A stretch of DNA of 28,988 bases from DROE01 sp964569865 (GCA_964569865.1 CAZMVQ010000031.1:1-28988), one strand, 5' to 3'. Numbered from the stretch's first letter, positions 1-7,654 are shown. Numbers and translations: made by a program. Notes: generated by a model not told the origin, from the letters alone.

Positions 1-379
1 AAATCATGTTTACCACCTAATTGAACTGCAATTTGCATTAGATGCATACTATATTTCAACCCCGAAAGGGCGTTACCTATGTTGTTCATGAATGCGTTGA
101 AAAACCTTGAAAATCATGTGGTTTTAAGCGCTTTCTCGCCTGTTCTAGAACAAAATATGCTGGCGCAGAATGTATGAATTTAATAGGTCCTGACCCTAAG
201 TATGTGTAGTAAACTGTCACCTCAGCCACAGCAACCAATCCAACCCATCGAAGTCTCAAACACAACACATAATTAACACAATGGCGTAGCTACAGTTATC
301 CCTCAAAAAAAATATTTGGACGTATTATGTCTGATGTAAAGACTTTATCCCACAAATAACTATCAAATGGATTGACCCA
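1..379. other. Left-edge AT-rich stretch without a convincing gene
   Basis: No ORF here has gene-like support. A 60-codon minus-strand frame (86-268) lacks a recognisable domain and crosses the inverted repeat at 196-221, so it is not called. The stretch holds the 12-mer GTCCTGACCCTA (187-198), whose reverse complement recurs at 9250-9261, and the left arm of a long inverted repeat. It looks like repeat-derived intergenic DNA. Confidence 0.5.
196..221 (+). repeat. Left arm of inverted repeat flanking the accessory cassette
   Basis: The inner 15 bases, TAGTAAACTGTCACC (207-221), are the exact reverse complement of 1929-1943. The outer part CTAAGTA (196-202) is repeated at 1947-1953, with 3-4 mismatched bases between the two blocks. 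An inverted repeat of about 25 bp spaced 1.7 kb apart is the geometry of transposon ends. I do not recognise the IS family and see no target-site duplication. Confidence 0.7.
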
Positions 380-796
380 ATGCCTTTAAAACAAACTTTG
401 ATTGGTCCTCATGAAAGCAAAGAGCTTTCTTTAATGATCAAGGGAAAAAAGCAAATTGCATATTTTGCTGAAATGGCCCCCCAAGAGAAATTTGCACCAT
501 ATGTTGCTAATGGAAGCATTTGCAGGTTTGAATGGAAGGACAAAACTAAATATTATTCAAAAAAAACCTTATCGTCAGTGCCAAGTATTGATTTACTTCC
601 AACTACAATAATTTACTACCTAAAGGGAAAAGAACATATAAAAGATGAATTACTTATTCAATTAACAAAATCCTTCGCAACAAGAGGGGAAGAACAACTT
701 TCGTGCGAGAAAAATATTGGGCGAATACTTGGATATAGTGAGGAAGCCATTTCTGCCTTCCTCGAGTTGCGCAGACAACAGTTCACATCAAGCTAA
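380..796 (+). CDS. Uncharacterised 138-residue protein
   Basis: The frame encodes a soluble, Lys-rich protein with no signal peptide or membrane segment. It opens with a GPHESKELSLMIKGKKQIAYF segment and ends with GRILGYSEEAISAFLELRR. I have a weak memory of an unassigned proteobacterial family with a similar HE-x-x-EL ... GKK-x-x-A-x-F start and a GxLLGY-type end, but cannot name it. There is no clear Shine-Dalgarno sequence before the ATG at 380. It lies inside the inverted repeat, upstream of and co-oriented with the ATPase gene, with a small convergent gene between them. Function unknown; that it is a real gene is likely from its length in AT-rich DNA and its lack of a better overlapping frame. 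Confidence 0.65.
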   Translation: MPLKQTLIGPHESKELSLMIKGKKQIAYFAEMAPQEKFAPYVANGSICRFEWKDKTKYYSKKTLSSVPSIDLLPTTIIYYLKGKEHIKDELLIQLTKSFATRGEEQLSCEKNIGRILGYSEEAISAFLELRRQQFTSS

Positions 797-816
797 TCAA
801 TTAACTGATATCGAAT

Positions 817-999
817 TCACCTAGCATCGCCTGGCAGAATTCCATTTTTCTCATTACAGGATATGCATATACCATTGCCTCCCAGATTGCCATGTGGGGC
901 AGAGCAGGTACTGCAAGTGTAAACGCCTGCAAAAGTTGGCTGGGTAACAAATACCATAGCAAGCGAAAGCAAGATGATAGTTATAATTTTCGTCAGCAT
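817..999 (-). CDS. Small secreted protein with two CxxC motifs
   Basis: The ATG at 999 is preceded by AGAGG six bases upstream, so I prefer it to the in-frame upstream starts at 1023 and 1080. The 60-residue product has a classical signal peptide: Lys near the N-terminus, a hydrophobic run IITIILLSLAMVFV, and a TFA|G cleavage site at about residue 24. The mature part is only about 36 residues and carries CSTC and CISC separated by 12 residues, a spacing that suits a zinc-ribbon or rubredoxin-like metal site or a pair of disulfides. It is convergent with the unknown gene at 380 and divergent from the ATPase gene. No family recognised; the secretion signal is the firmest part of the call. Confidence 0.6.
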   Translation of the reverse strand: MLTKIITIILLSLAMVFVTQPTFAGVYTCSTCSAPHGNLGGNGICISCNEKNGILPGDAR

Positions 1000-1146
1000 T
1001 TTGACCTCTTTTCTCGTTTCCATAATATTAATGTCCTGCCCCCAGATCGCGTGTTTTTCAACGCGCCACAACCTAACCACAAACCATGCAGTTAATATGA
1101 CACTTGATAATTCTCAAAACGAACGCTTATGCGCAGGAAACAAAAT

Positions 1147-1905
1147 ATGATACGGGCACCCTTTCTGAAAGAAATTAGATTCAAAAACAAAGTGAACGAA
1201 AAAATTTATCCAAGTTCATTACCAGCCTTCGTTGAAGGTGAGCCTTTGCATATCACAAAGCCAGTTATTGTATTTTCCGGGGAAAATGGGACAGGCAAAT
1301 CGACACTTTTGCAAGCACTTGCACACAATTGTGGATTTAATTTAAGTGGAGGCAGCCGAAATAACATATATAAAAATCAAGAAAATTTGAAAATCGACTA
1401 TGAAAAAAAATTTACCTTTTCATGGAAGAAAAAAGTTTCAAATGGCTTCTTTCTACGCGCAGATAGTTTCTACAACTTTGCATCACATCTTGATGAACAA
1501 TCGAAAGAATTTGGAGACGTGGTTTACAGTCCCTACGGCGGTGTCTCACTTCATACCAGGTCTCATGGCGAAGCCTTTTTGGCATTATTTTCAAATCGCA
1601 TTGTCAGTGGTGGCATATATATTCTGGATGAACCGGAAGCCGCACTTTCCCCTGCGTCACAATTAGCTTTACTTGCCTTGATAGTAAACTTGGCAGAAGA
1701 GAAAAATATTCAGTTTATTATTGCAACGCACTCCCCGATACTTATGTCAATTCCAGAAATTCAGCTATATAACTTGAGTGAGAATGGCATAGAAGAATGC
1801 ACGGCAGAACGCACAAATCATTTCCGAATTATGACTAGATTTTTTTCTAATCCCCACGAGTACATTCGAAAATATTTAGAACATCAAAATAATTTCGAAA
1901 ACTAA
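1147..1905 (+). CDS. COG3910-like AAA/ABC-type ATPase
   Basis: The protein is a single ABC-type ATPase domain of about 252 residues. It has a Walker A motif GENGTGKST, a GGSRN segment, a Walker B followed by the catalytic Glu (ILDEPEAALSP), and the switch His in ATHSPIL. The DEPEAALSP arrangement is typical of RecF/SMC-like stand-alone ATPases annotated as predicted ATPase COG3910 or AAA_21. An in-frame ATG exists at 1129, but the ATG at 1147 has AGGA eight bases upstream and begins at the conserved-looking FLKEIRFKN segment, so 1147 is preferred. Its cellular role is not known; similar ATPases occur alone and in defence loci. It is the last gene inside the inverted repeat. Confidence 0.85.
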   Translation: MIRAPFLKEIRFKNKVNEKIYPSSLPAFVEGEPLHITKPVIVFSGENGTGKSTLLQALAHNCGFNLSGGSRNNIYKNQENLKIDYEKKFTFSWKKKVSNGFFLRADSFYNFASHLDEQSKEFGDVVYSPYGGVSLHTRSHGEAFLALFSNRIVSGGIYILDEPEAALSPASQLALLALIVNLAEEKNIQFIIATHSPILMSIPEIQLYNLSENGIEECTAERTNHFRIMTRFFSNPHEYIRKYLEHQNNFEN

Positions 1906-1928
1906 AAACGTCAGCTTCTTAGAGTCAC

Positions 1929-1953
1929 GGTGACAGTTTACTAAATTACTTAG
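1929..1953 (-). repeat. Right arm of inverted repeat flanking the accessory cassette
   Basis: This is the reverse complement partner of 196-221: a perfect 15-bp core (1929-1943) and a 7-bp outer block (1947-1953), with one base less between the blocks than on the left. It lies 24 bases after the stop of the ATPase gene, so the two arms enclose exactly three genes. Confidence 0.7.
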
Positions 1954-2053
1954 TACTCCCTATCACTACCTGCCTCATGTCACTAAAATTCGGATAATTC
2001 AGACCATAGCCGGCGCGAGGCACATCAAAGCCCGCCACCACAACTTCAAAAAA

Positions 2054-2410
2054 TCAACCAAATACCCGCAATGGAACCCAGCCCAATTCACCTTTAAGGG
2101 TTTTGCAGTGCGCCCAGCCCAGAACTTCTTCTAAAACTTGCAATTCGTCACCGGGAACCACGCTCAGCTCAATGGAATTATAGTCAAAGGGCGCAAATAT
2201 TCTGCCGTCCCTATGTTGGGGAAAATCCTTGGCAACCCAGCCCTCTCGTCCATCATTTCCGATAGCCCAGAGCCAGATATGATCCTCATTCCCCTCCCAT
2301 GCAACGCTGCGCCCGCTGAGGGTGAATTCCTCACCCTTTTTCAGACGGATCGGGTCAGGGTAGTGACGATCATGGCCAAATACCACAATCCTGCCCTCAA
2401 ATTCCTCCAT
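2054..2410 (-). CDS. Two-repeat bacterial SH3 domain protein
   Basis: The 118-residue protein has no signal peptide or membrane span. It contains two SH3-like repeats: one around residues 23-65 (GEEFTLSGR ... WLWAIGNDGREGWV) and one around 85-118 (DELQVLEEVLGWAHCKTL ... GELGWVPLRVF). The repeated GWV/GWA turns near each repeat end are the visible signature. The start ATG overlaps the thrS stop in a TAATG junction, so translation is probably coupled to thrS. A cytoplasmic ligand- or protein-binding role is inferred; no partner can be named. Confidence 0.8.
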   Translation of the reverse strand: MEEFEGRIVVFGHDRHYPDPIRLKKGEEFTLSGRSVAWEGNEDHIWLWAIGNDGREGWVAKDFPQHRDGRIFAPFDYNSIELSVVPGDELQVLEEVLGWAHCKTLKGELGWVPLRVFG

Positions 2411-4377
2411 TAATCTGCATCCCTCAAATCAGGTGGTGTTGCCTCATCAATCAGCTGGGCAATGGCTTCATCCACGCCCAAAACCGTTTGCCCCTGCGCC
2501 CCAAGACGACGCACCGAAACTGTGCCCTCCTCAGCTTCGCGCTTGCCAATAACAAATATTGCCGGAACTTTTGCAACAGAATGCTCGCGAACTTTATAAT
2601 TGATTTTTTCGTTGCGAAAATCCGCCTCGACCCGAAGTCCGGCTTCCTTCATTTTCTCAACAATTCCTAACGCCGCTTCGTCCGCATCTGAAACAATGGT
2701 CGCCACTACGCATTGCACCGGAGCCAGCCACATGGGCATGCGACCCGCATGGTTCTCTATCAAAATGCCAATAAAGCGCTCAAGAGTACCCAAAATTGCC
2801 CGATGCAACATAACCGGACGCTGGCGCGAACTGTCCTCGGCAATATAAGATGCTTCAAGACGCTCCGGAGTTACAAAATCCAGTTGCAAAGTGCCACATT
2901 GCCACGAGCGACCGATGGCGTCTTTAAGATGGAACTCCAGCTTGGGGCCATAAAAAGCCCCCTCGCCCTCGGCAATTTCAAACTCGCGCCCTGTAGCATT
3001 CAAAGCATCACCAAGTCCGCTCTCGGCCCGATCCCAAACATCATCATCACCAGCCCTAACGTCGGGACGGGTAGCCAGCAGGATTTTAACTTCGCTAAAT
3101 CCCAAATCTTCATAAATAGAATCCAGCAGATCACAAAATGCTTCGGTTTCAGATTGCACCTGATCTTCGCGGCAAAAAACATGGCCATCATCCTGAGTCA
3201 TCTGGCGCACCCGCATCAGCCCGTGCAAAGCACCATGGGCCTCGTTGCGATGGCAACAGCCAAATTCCGCATAACGCAGCGGCAAATCCCGATAGGATTT
3301 TATTCCCTGATTAAACACCTGCACATGGGCCGGACAATTCATAGGTTTTAGCGCCATAAGTTTGGCATCACCAGAAAGCAGCGGAGCGCCCTCCTCCATG
3401 GATGGAGTTTCATCAGGCACCACAAACATATTGTCGCGAAATTTCGCCCAATGCCCCGATTTCTCCCACATTTTCACATCCATGATCTGGGGAGTTTTAA
3501 TTTCTTTATATCCGTCGCCATTTACCTTGCGCCGAATATATTGCTCCATGGCATTATAAATCACAAAGCCTTTTGGATGCCAAAATACACTGCCCTGAGC
3601 CTCTTCTTGCAGGTGAAACAGGTCCATTTCACGCCCCAATTTACGATGGTCGCGTTTTTCAGCTTCTTCCAGCATGTGCAAATAATCGGCCAATTGCTCC
3701 TTGCTGGCCCACGCGGTGCCATAGATTCGGCTCAGCACTTCATTATTGCTGTCCCCGCGCCAATAAGCACCGGCAACCTTGGTCAGTTTGAACGCCTGCC
3801 CCACATCGCGAGTGGTGCGCATGTGTGGGCCGCGACAAACATCAAACCACTGCCCTTGTTTGTAAATTTTTAGATCTTCACCGGCGGCAACCGCATCAAT
3901 CAGCTCTATTTTGAAATTCTCGCCCTTGGCTGCAAAAACCTTTTTCGCCTCATCACGGCTCCATACCTCTTTGGTAAAAGCTGCGCCGCGCTGAATGATT
4001 TCACTCATTTTCCTTTCGATGGTTTTTAGATCATCCATGGAAAACGGCTCATCACGACAAAAATCGTAATAGAACCCGTCTTTTATCACCGGCCCGATTG
4101 TCACCTGAGTATCAGGCCACAATTCCTGCACAGCCTCAGCCATCACATGGGCCGCATCATGACGAATTAATTCCAGCGCTGCTTCATCATCGCGTAAAAC
4201 AAACTCGATTGTGTCATTGTTTTCCAAAATATCGCCAAGATCGCTCAACTCACCATTGCGGCGCATGGCGACAGTTTTCTTGGCCAATGATTTGGAGATC
4301 GAGGCAACAATGGTAGTGCCGGTTGTGCCATCCACAAATTCGCGGGCTGCACCATCGGGAAATTTTACCGTAATCAT
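2410..4377 (-). CDS. thrS: Threonyl-tRNA synthetase
   Basis: Charges tRNA-Thr with threonine in the cytosol. All domains of the full-length bacterial enzyme are present in 655 residues. The TGS domain covers about 1-62. The editing domain has the HxxxH pair H73/H77 plus C181 and H185. The class II catalytic core has MNCPAH with zinc ligands C348, H399 and H525, and motif 2 Arg in CCHRNEAHG. The anticodon-binding domain starts near 540 (PMWLAPVQCVVA). The start at 4377 is set by GGAG eight bases upstream. The gene leads a two-gene unit with the SH3 protein. No T-box-like leader is visible upstream, but the N gap begins 64 bases away. Confidence 0.98.
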   Translation of the reverse strand: MITVKFPDGAAREFVDGTTGTTIVASISKSLAKKTVAMRRNGELSDLGDILENNDTIEFVLRDDEAALELIRHDAAHVMAEAVQELWPDTQVTIGPVIKDGFYYDFCRDEPFSMDDLKTIERKMSEIIQRGAAFTKEVWSRDEAKKVFAAKGENFKIELIDAVAAGEDLKIYKQGQWFDVCRGPHMRTTRDVGQAFKLTKVAGAYWRGDSNNEVLSRIYGTAWASKEQLADYLHMLEEAEKRDHRKLGREMDLFHLQEEAQGSVFWHPKGFVIYNAMEQYIRRKVNGDGYKEIKTPQIMDVKMWEKSGHWAKFRDNMFVVPDETPSMEEGAPLLSGDAKLMALKPMNCPAHVQVFNQGIKSYRDLPLRYAEFGCCHRNEAHGALHGLMRVRQMTQDDGHVFCREDQVQSETEAFCDLLDSIYEDLGFSEVKILLATRPDVRAGDDDVWDRAESGLGDALNATGREFEIAEGEGAFYGPKLEFHLKDAIGRSWQCGTLQLDFVTPERLEASYIAEDSSRQRPVMLHRAILGTLERFIGILIENHAGRMPMWLAPVQCVVATIVSDADEAALGIVEKMKEAGLRVEADFRNEKINYKVREHSVAKVPAIFVIGKREAEEGTVSVRRLGAQGQTVLGVDEAIAQLIDEATPPDLRDAD

Positions 4378-4441
4378 TGCTGTTTCTCCAAATATTCAAA
4401 AAAGACAAAATTCAGGCCCGGATGCTACCGAGCCTTTAAGG

Positions 4442-4541
4442 NNNNNNNNNNNNNNNNNNNNNNNNNNNNNNNNNNNNNNNNNNNNNNNNNNNNNNNNNNN
4501 NNNNNNNNNNNNNNNNNNNNNNNNNNNNNNNNNNNNNNNNN
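4442..4541. other. Assembly gap of 100 N
   Basis: Exactly 100 N, the conventional placeholder for a gap of unknown length. It separates the thrS promoter region from the 3' end of yidD. The right edge carries the palindrome at 4546-4559, which suggests the assembly broke at a repeat. Confidence 0.95.
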
Positions 4542-4545
4542 CCCC

Positions 4546-4559
4546 AGGGTCAAGACCCT
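4546..4559. repeat. Palindrome at gap edge, AGGGTC-AA-GACCCT
   Basis: Six-base arms around an AA centre, followed by AAAATG. It resembles the TAGGGTCAGGAC motif at 9250-9261 and at 187-198 (inverted). It may be the end of an interspersed repeat lost in the gap or part of the yidD terminator. Confidence 0.5.
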
Positions 4560-4585
4560 AAAATGTCATTAGCACCATGTGAAAT

Positions 4586-4897
4586 CTATTTCCAGCGTCC
4601 ATATTTCCATGGAAAATACCAGCGCGCACGCTCATCAATATCCTCAGGCACCGGATCATAACCATGAGTTCCCCCGGGGCGACAACGCACGAATCGGGCC
4701 AGACCAATCCATCCCCCCGGCCAAAATCCATATTTCCAGATTGCATCGCGGGTAAACTCTGAACACGAAGGCAAATGCCTGCAACTTCTTCCGGCGATGG
4801 ATGACAAGGTATAGCGATAAATATTGATCAGAAAAACCGCCACTATTTTAAACGGCCAGTCCAGTATTTTGAGGAATTTTTGCATAGGCCGGGCCAC
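4586..4897 (-). CDS. yidD: Membrane protein insertion efficiency factor YidD
   Basis: A small inner-membrane-associated protein thought to assist YidC-dependent insertion. The family signature is complete: a hydrophobic N-terminal segment (VAVFLINIYRYTLS), a Cys pair in SCRHLPSCSEF, AIWKYGFWPGGW, RFVRCRPGG and DPVP. The GTG start at 4897 overlaps the TAG stop of the upstream gene; an ATG four codons in (4885) is an alternative giving 99 residues. Overlap with the IscU-like gene implies a shared transcript. Confidence 0.93.
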   Translation of the reverse strand: MARPMQKFLKILDWPFKIVAVFLINIYRYTLSSIAGRSCRHLPSCSEFTRDAIWKYGFWPGGWIGLARFVRCRPGGTHGYDPVPEDIDERARWYFPWKYGRWK

Positions 4898-5346
4898 TAT
4901 CCCGCTGTTGCTTGAGAATTTTTATCAATAATATCAAGACAGGCCACCACCGCATCAAAAACCAGCAGGGTGGAAGTATGGCGGGGGGCAAAATCACGCA
5001 CCGGCACCAAATAGGCCAGTTCGGCCCATTTTCCACCCGGCGCTTCACCGCCTTTTTTCAGCATTTTTTCCATTTGCAAACGCAACTGGCGCATTTCTTC
5101 CCCTGACGATCCAATGATATTCTTTGCAACCACGGCCGCCGCCGCCTGCCCCAGAACGCAAGCATTTATCTTGTGGGCATAATCGACGATTTCATTTTCC
5201 TCAAAATTAATATCCACCTCAATCATCGAGCCACAGATCTGCGCAGTTTTTTTCACGCTGGCATCTGCGGATTTAATGCGCTCCATACTCGGCACACTGC
5301 CAGCGATCTGCATAATTTCAACGGAATAAATTGGTGTGCTGCTCAT
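4897..5346 (-). CDS. IscU/NifU-N-like iron-sulfur scaffold family protein
   Basis: The 149-residue protein aligns by eye with the IscU fold. C38 (QICGS) and C63 (INACVLGQ) sit where IscU has its first two scaffold cysteines. The third position reads RHTST, with T124 in place of Cys, and the usual CGD is CGS. Rhizobial members of this family are annotated as iron-sulfur cluster assembly scaffold proteins and often sit beside yidD and folE, as here. With two of three ligands the protein may bind a cluster differently or serve another role. The start at 5346 is the first ATG of the frame; an A-rich tract lies upstream. Confidence 0.82.
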   Translation of the reverse strand: MSSTPIYSVEIMQIAGSVPSMERIKSADASVKKTAQICGSMIEVDINFEENEIVDYAHKINACVLGQAAAAVVAKNIIGSSGEEMRQLRLQMEKMLKKGGEAPGGKWAELAYLVPVRDFAPRHTSTLLVFDAVVACLDIIDKNSQATAG

Positions 5347-5429
5347 AAGAATAACTTTTCGAGAATAACTTTTATGTTTTCAAAATTGATGCTGACTTGC
5401 GTCAATTTTCGTCTACCCTATATATTAGA

Positions 5430-6155
5430 ATGAGCACAAACTCACTTCAACCGGCAAAGAACAAGCTAAAAAAGAATTTCCAGATGAACAAGCCCTTAAA
5501 GAATCAGCCCCTTAAACCCGCCAACCAGCTTTTGAACGAGGCTGTGCCAACTATTGTCGCTCCGGCATCGCGCCCTTCTCGTCAGCAGGCGGCAGAGGCT
5601 GTAAAGACATTGATTGCGTGGGCAGGAGATAATCCTGAACGCGAAGGCATGCTAGAAACTCCTGACAGAGTGCTAAAGGCTTATGGAGAACTATTTGCGG
5701 GTTATGAGCAGGATCCCAAAGAAATTTTGGGCAAAAAGTTTGAAGAAATCAGCGGTTATGACGATATTGTTCTGGTCCGCGACATTCCATTTCATACCCA
5801 TTGCGAACATCATATGGTGCCGTTTTTTGGTCTTGTTCACATTGCCTACCTGCCCCGGGACGGAGTTGTTGGTCTGTCAAAACTAGTCCGCCTGACCAAT
5901 ATATTTGCCAAGCGCTTTCAAACTCAGGAAAATCTGACCGCCCAGATTATTGCCGCCCTTATGGAAGGTCTAAACCCCCGTGGCGCGGCAATTATGGTTG
6001 AGGCTGAACATATGTGTATGTCCATGCGTGGGGTAAAAACCCCCGGAACAAAAACCATAACCCAGCGCTTTTCCGGTACTTTCAAAGAAAATACCTTAGA
6101 GCAAAACAGGTTCTTTGCCCTTTTGGCTCAAAATTCATCCGCGCCCGATCGATAA
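5430..6155 (+). CDS. folE: GTP cyclohydrolase I
   Basis: Converts GTP to 7,8-dihydroneopterin triphosphate, the first step of folate and pterin synthesis. Catalytic and zinc motifs are present: HCEHHMVPFFG and MCMSMRGVK, with GLSKLVRLTNIFAKRFQTQENLT between them. The conserved domain starts at SRQQAAEAVKTLI. The N-terminus is a Lys/Asn/Pro-rich tail of uncertain start: ATG 5430 gives 241 residues and ATG 5484 gives 223. A possible promoter (TTGCGT at 5397, TATATT at about 5421) would begin transcription close to 5430, which favours 5484; neither start has a good Shine-Dalgarno sequence. It probably forms a unit with hisI, six bases downstream. Confidence 0.96.
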   Translation: MSTNSLQPAKNKLKKNFQMNKPLKNQPLKPANQLLNEAVPTIVAPASRPSRQQAAEAVKTLIAWAGDNPEREGMLETPDRVLKAYGELFAGYEQDPKEILGKKFEEISGYDDIVLVRDIPFHTHCEHHMVPFFGLVHIAYLPRDGVVGLSKLVRLTNIFAKRFQTQENLTAQIIAALMEGLNPRGAAIMVEAEHMCMSMRGVKTPGTKTITQRFSGTFKENTLEQNRFFALLAQNSSAPDR

Positions 6156-6161
6156 AATGTA

Positions 6162-6598
6162 ATGACAGCAAAAATAATTTCAAATCGAAAATCTTTAAGC
6201 CCTGAGCAGCTTGAAAATGGTGATATATTTGCCCCAAAATTCGATAATGCAGGTCTGATTATGGCGATTGCCAGCGATGCCAGCAGCAATGAAATTTTGA
6301 TGGTGGCTTATATGAATGAGGAGGCGCTGAAACTGTCGTTGCAATCTGGCATCGTTCATTATTATTCGCGCTCCCGTTCTGCCCTTTGGAAAAAGGGTGA
6401 AACTTCGGGTGAAATACAAAAACTGGTTGAAATGCGCACTGATTGTGATCAGGACGTATTATTGCTCAAGGTTGAACAGGTCGGACGCGGAGCCGCATGT
6501 CATACGGGGCGAAAATCATGTTTTTATCGCCAGATTGTTACCGAAAACGGCGCAATTGCACTCAAAACCGATAGTACACCAAGAGTTTTTGACCCGGA
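6162..6598 (+). CDS. hisI: Phosphoribosyl-AMP cyclohydrolase, 3' end in gap
   Basis: Opens the purine ring of phosphoribosyl-AMP in histidine synthesis. The metal-binding motif DCDQDVLLL and the GRGAACHTGRKSCFY segment are intact, as are MNEEAL and HYYSRSR. The readable part is about 145 residues and ends at TPRVFDP, which is normally within a few residues of the C-terminus, so only the tail is hidden by the N run. Frames that read through the N run are artefacts. The gene begins six bases after the folE stop without a clear ribosome-binding site, consistent with coupling. Confidence 0.95.
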
Positions 6599-6698
6599 NN
6601 NNNNNNNNNNNNNNNNNNNNNNNNNNNNNNNNNNNNNNNNNNNNNNNNNNNNNNNNNNNNNNNNNNNNNNNNNNNNNNNNNNNNNNNNNNNNNNNNNN
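6599..6698. other. Assembly gap of 100 N
   Basis: A gap of unknown true size lying between the convergent 3' ends of hisI and the rhomboid gene. It removes the last codons of hisI and any terminator. Confidence 0.95.
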
Positions 6699-6720
6699 AA
6701 ATTCTTCCTTCCTGTTTTTT

Positions 6721-7479
6721 CTATTTTTTTTTGTGCTCAATCAATGAGGGCAATAAAAACCCAGCCAGAAATCCTCCAATATGGGCCTGCCAGGCGATAC
6801 TTGGTCCCTCGGCTCCAACAATGGCTCCATAGATCGGAATCGCCAGATTAAACCCTATCCAGAACAGGGTAAAAGCCCGCGCTCTGGAATTTGAAAACAC
6901 ACCGGCAATGCTGGCCAGACGTCTCCCCATGGCAACAACTTCACCGCTAACAGGGTTGCGCACCACCTCAATCGGCTCGAATACAAAGCGCATTGCGGCC
7001 CCGGTAAGAGCGGCAACTCCCCCTGATGCTCCAATCAGCACGCTGGTCTGATCCAGTTGCAAAACGGTATAAAACAATGCCCCCCCGATGGCACCGGCAA
7101 AAAACACCACATAAAACCAAAAAGACCCGTATCGGCGCGCCACCGGTGTGCCAAATACTGCCAGCCAGACCACATTAAACAGCAGATGCGTCCAGCTTCC
7201 ATGCAGCAGGGCGTGGGTTGCAGGCGTCCACAATAGTGGCAACATCCCCCCCGATATTGTCGGATCAACCAATCTGGTTGGTATCAGTCCAAACCACAGC
7301 CAAAGCAACAATTGACCATCATGATCCAATCCATATTCAAACGCTATATGGATCACAATCAAAAGCATCGCCAAAATTGTCACGCCTTTTGGCAGCAAAA
7401 ATATCGGCTGACGCTTGTCATCTGAATTATCTGTGGAATTATTTTCGCTGCTCAACGCGTTATCCTTATTGATTTGCAC
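6721..7479 (-). CDS. Rhomboid family intramembrane serine protease
   Basis: An integral membrane protease of 252 residues that cleaves transmembrane substrates. The catalytic dyad is visible: S152 in GASGG and H233 in QAHIGGFLAGF. Oxyanion-region residues lie in HALLHGSWTHLLFN (H93, H97, N102). About six hydrophobic segments follow a polar N-terminal tail of some 27 residues. The start is a GTG; an in-frame stop two codons upstream makes it the first possible start. Substrate unknown. Confidence 0.93.
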   Translation of the reverse strand: MQINKDNALSSENNSTDNSDDKRQPIFLLPKGVTILAMLLIVIHIAFEYGLDHDGQLLLWLWFGLIPTRLVDPTISGGMLPLLWTPATHALLHGSWTHLLFNVVWLAVFGTPVARRYGSFWFYVVFFAGAIGGALFYTVLQLDQTSVLIGASGGVAALTGAAMRFVFEPIEVVRNPVSGEVVAMGRRLASIAGVFSNSRARAFTLFWIGFNLAIPIYGAIVGAEGPSIAWQAHIGGFLAGFLLPSLIEHKKK

Positions 7480-7531
7480 CTCTTATCGCCCTGTTGGCGC
7501 GGGTTTTCAACAGTTGACGGTACTGTTAACC

Positions 7532-7546
7532 TTAATGAATGTTTAA
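7532..7546. promoter_or_regulatory. CtrA-like box TTAA-N7-TTAA
   Basis: TTAATGAATGTTTAA matches the full-site consensus of the alphaproteobacterial cell-cycle regulator CtrA. It lies between the rhomboid gene (start 7479, minus) and the PAS gene (start 7655, plus), so it could act on either. A further TTAACC half-site precedes it at 7526. Binding is inferred. Confidence 0.45.
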
Positions 7547-7654
7547 TGGCGATTTTCTCGTCGTTTTTTGAAAGTATGCCCCTAACGAGACGGCCATAAT
7601 CGGGCGCTCAAAATTTGTACGGGCAAAATTGTTCAAGACTGAGACGGGGCTAGC

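Noticed and set aside
86..268. 60-codon minus-strand gene at the left edge
   Set aside because: No domain, no good ribosome-binding site, and it crosses the inverted-repeat arm and the recurring 12-mer, so it is probably repeat DNA.
892..1095. 67-codon plus-strand gene
   Set aside because: Antisense to the small secreted-protein gene, which has a signal peptide and Shine-Dalgarno sequence; this frame shows neither.
1906..2053. tRNA gene as an integration site for the left cassette
   Set aside because: No cloverleaf or tRNA-like arms could be found between the ATPase gene and the SH3 gene.
2713..3351. 212-codon plus-strand frame inside thrS
   Set aside because: It lies antisense to the conserved catalytic core of thrS and is a shadow of that coding sequence.
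6516..6740. Frames reading through the second N gap
   Set aside because: Continuity across 100 N is an artefact because the true gap length is unknown.
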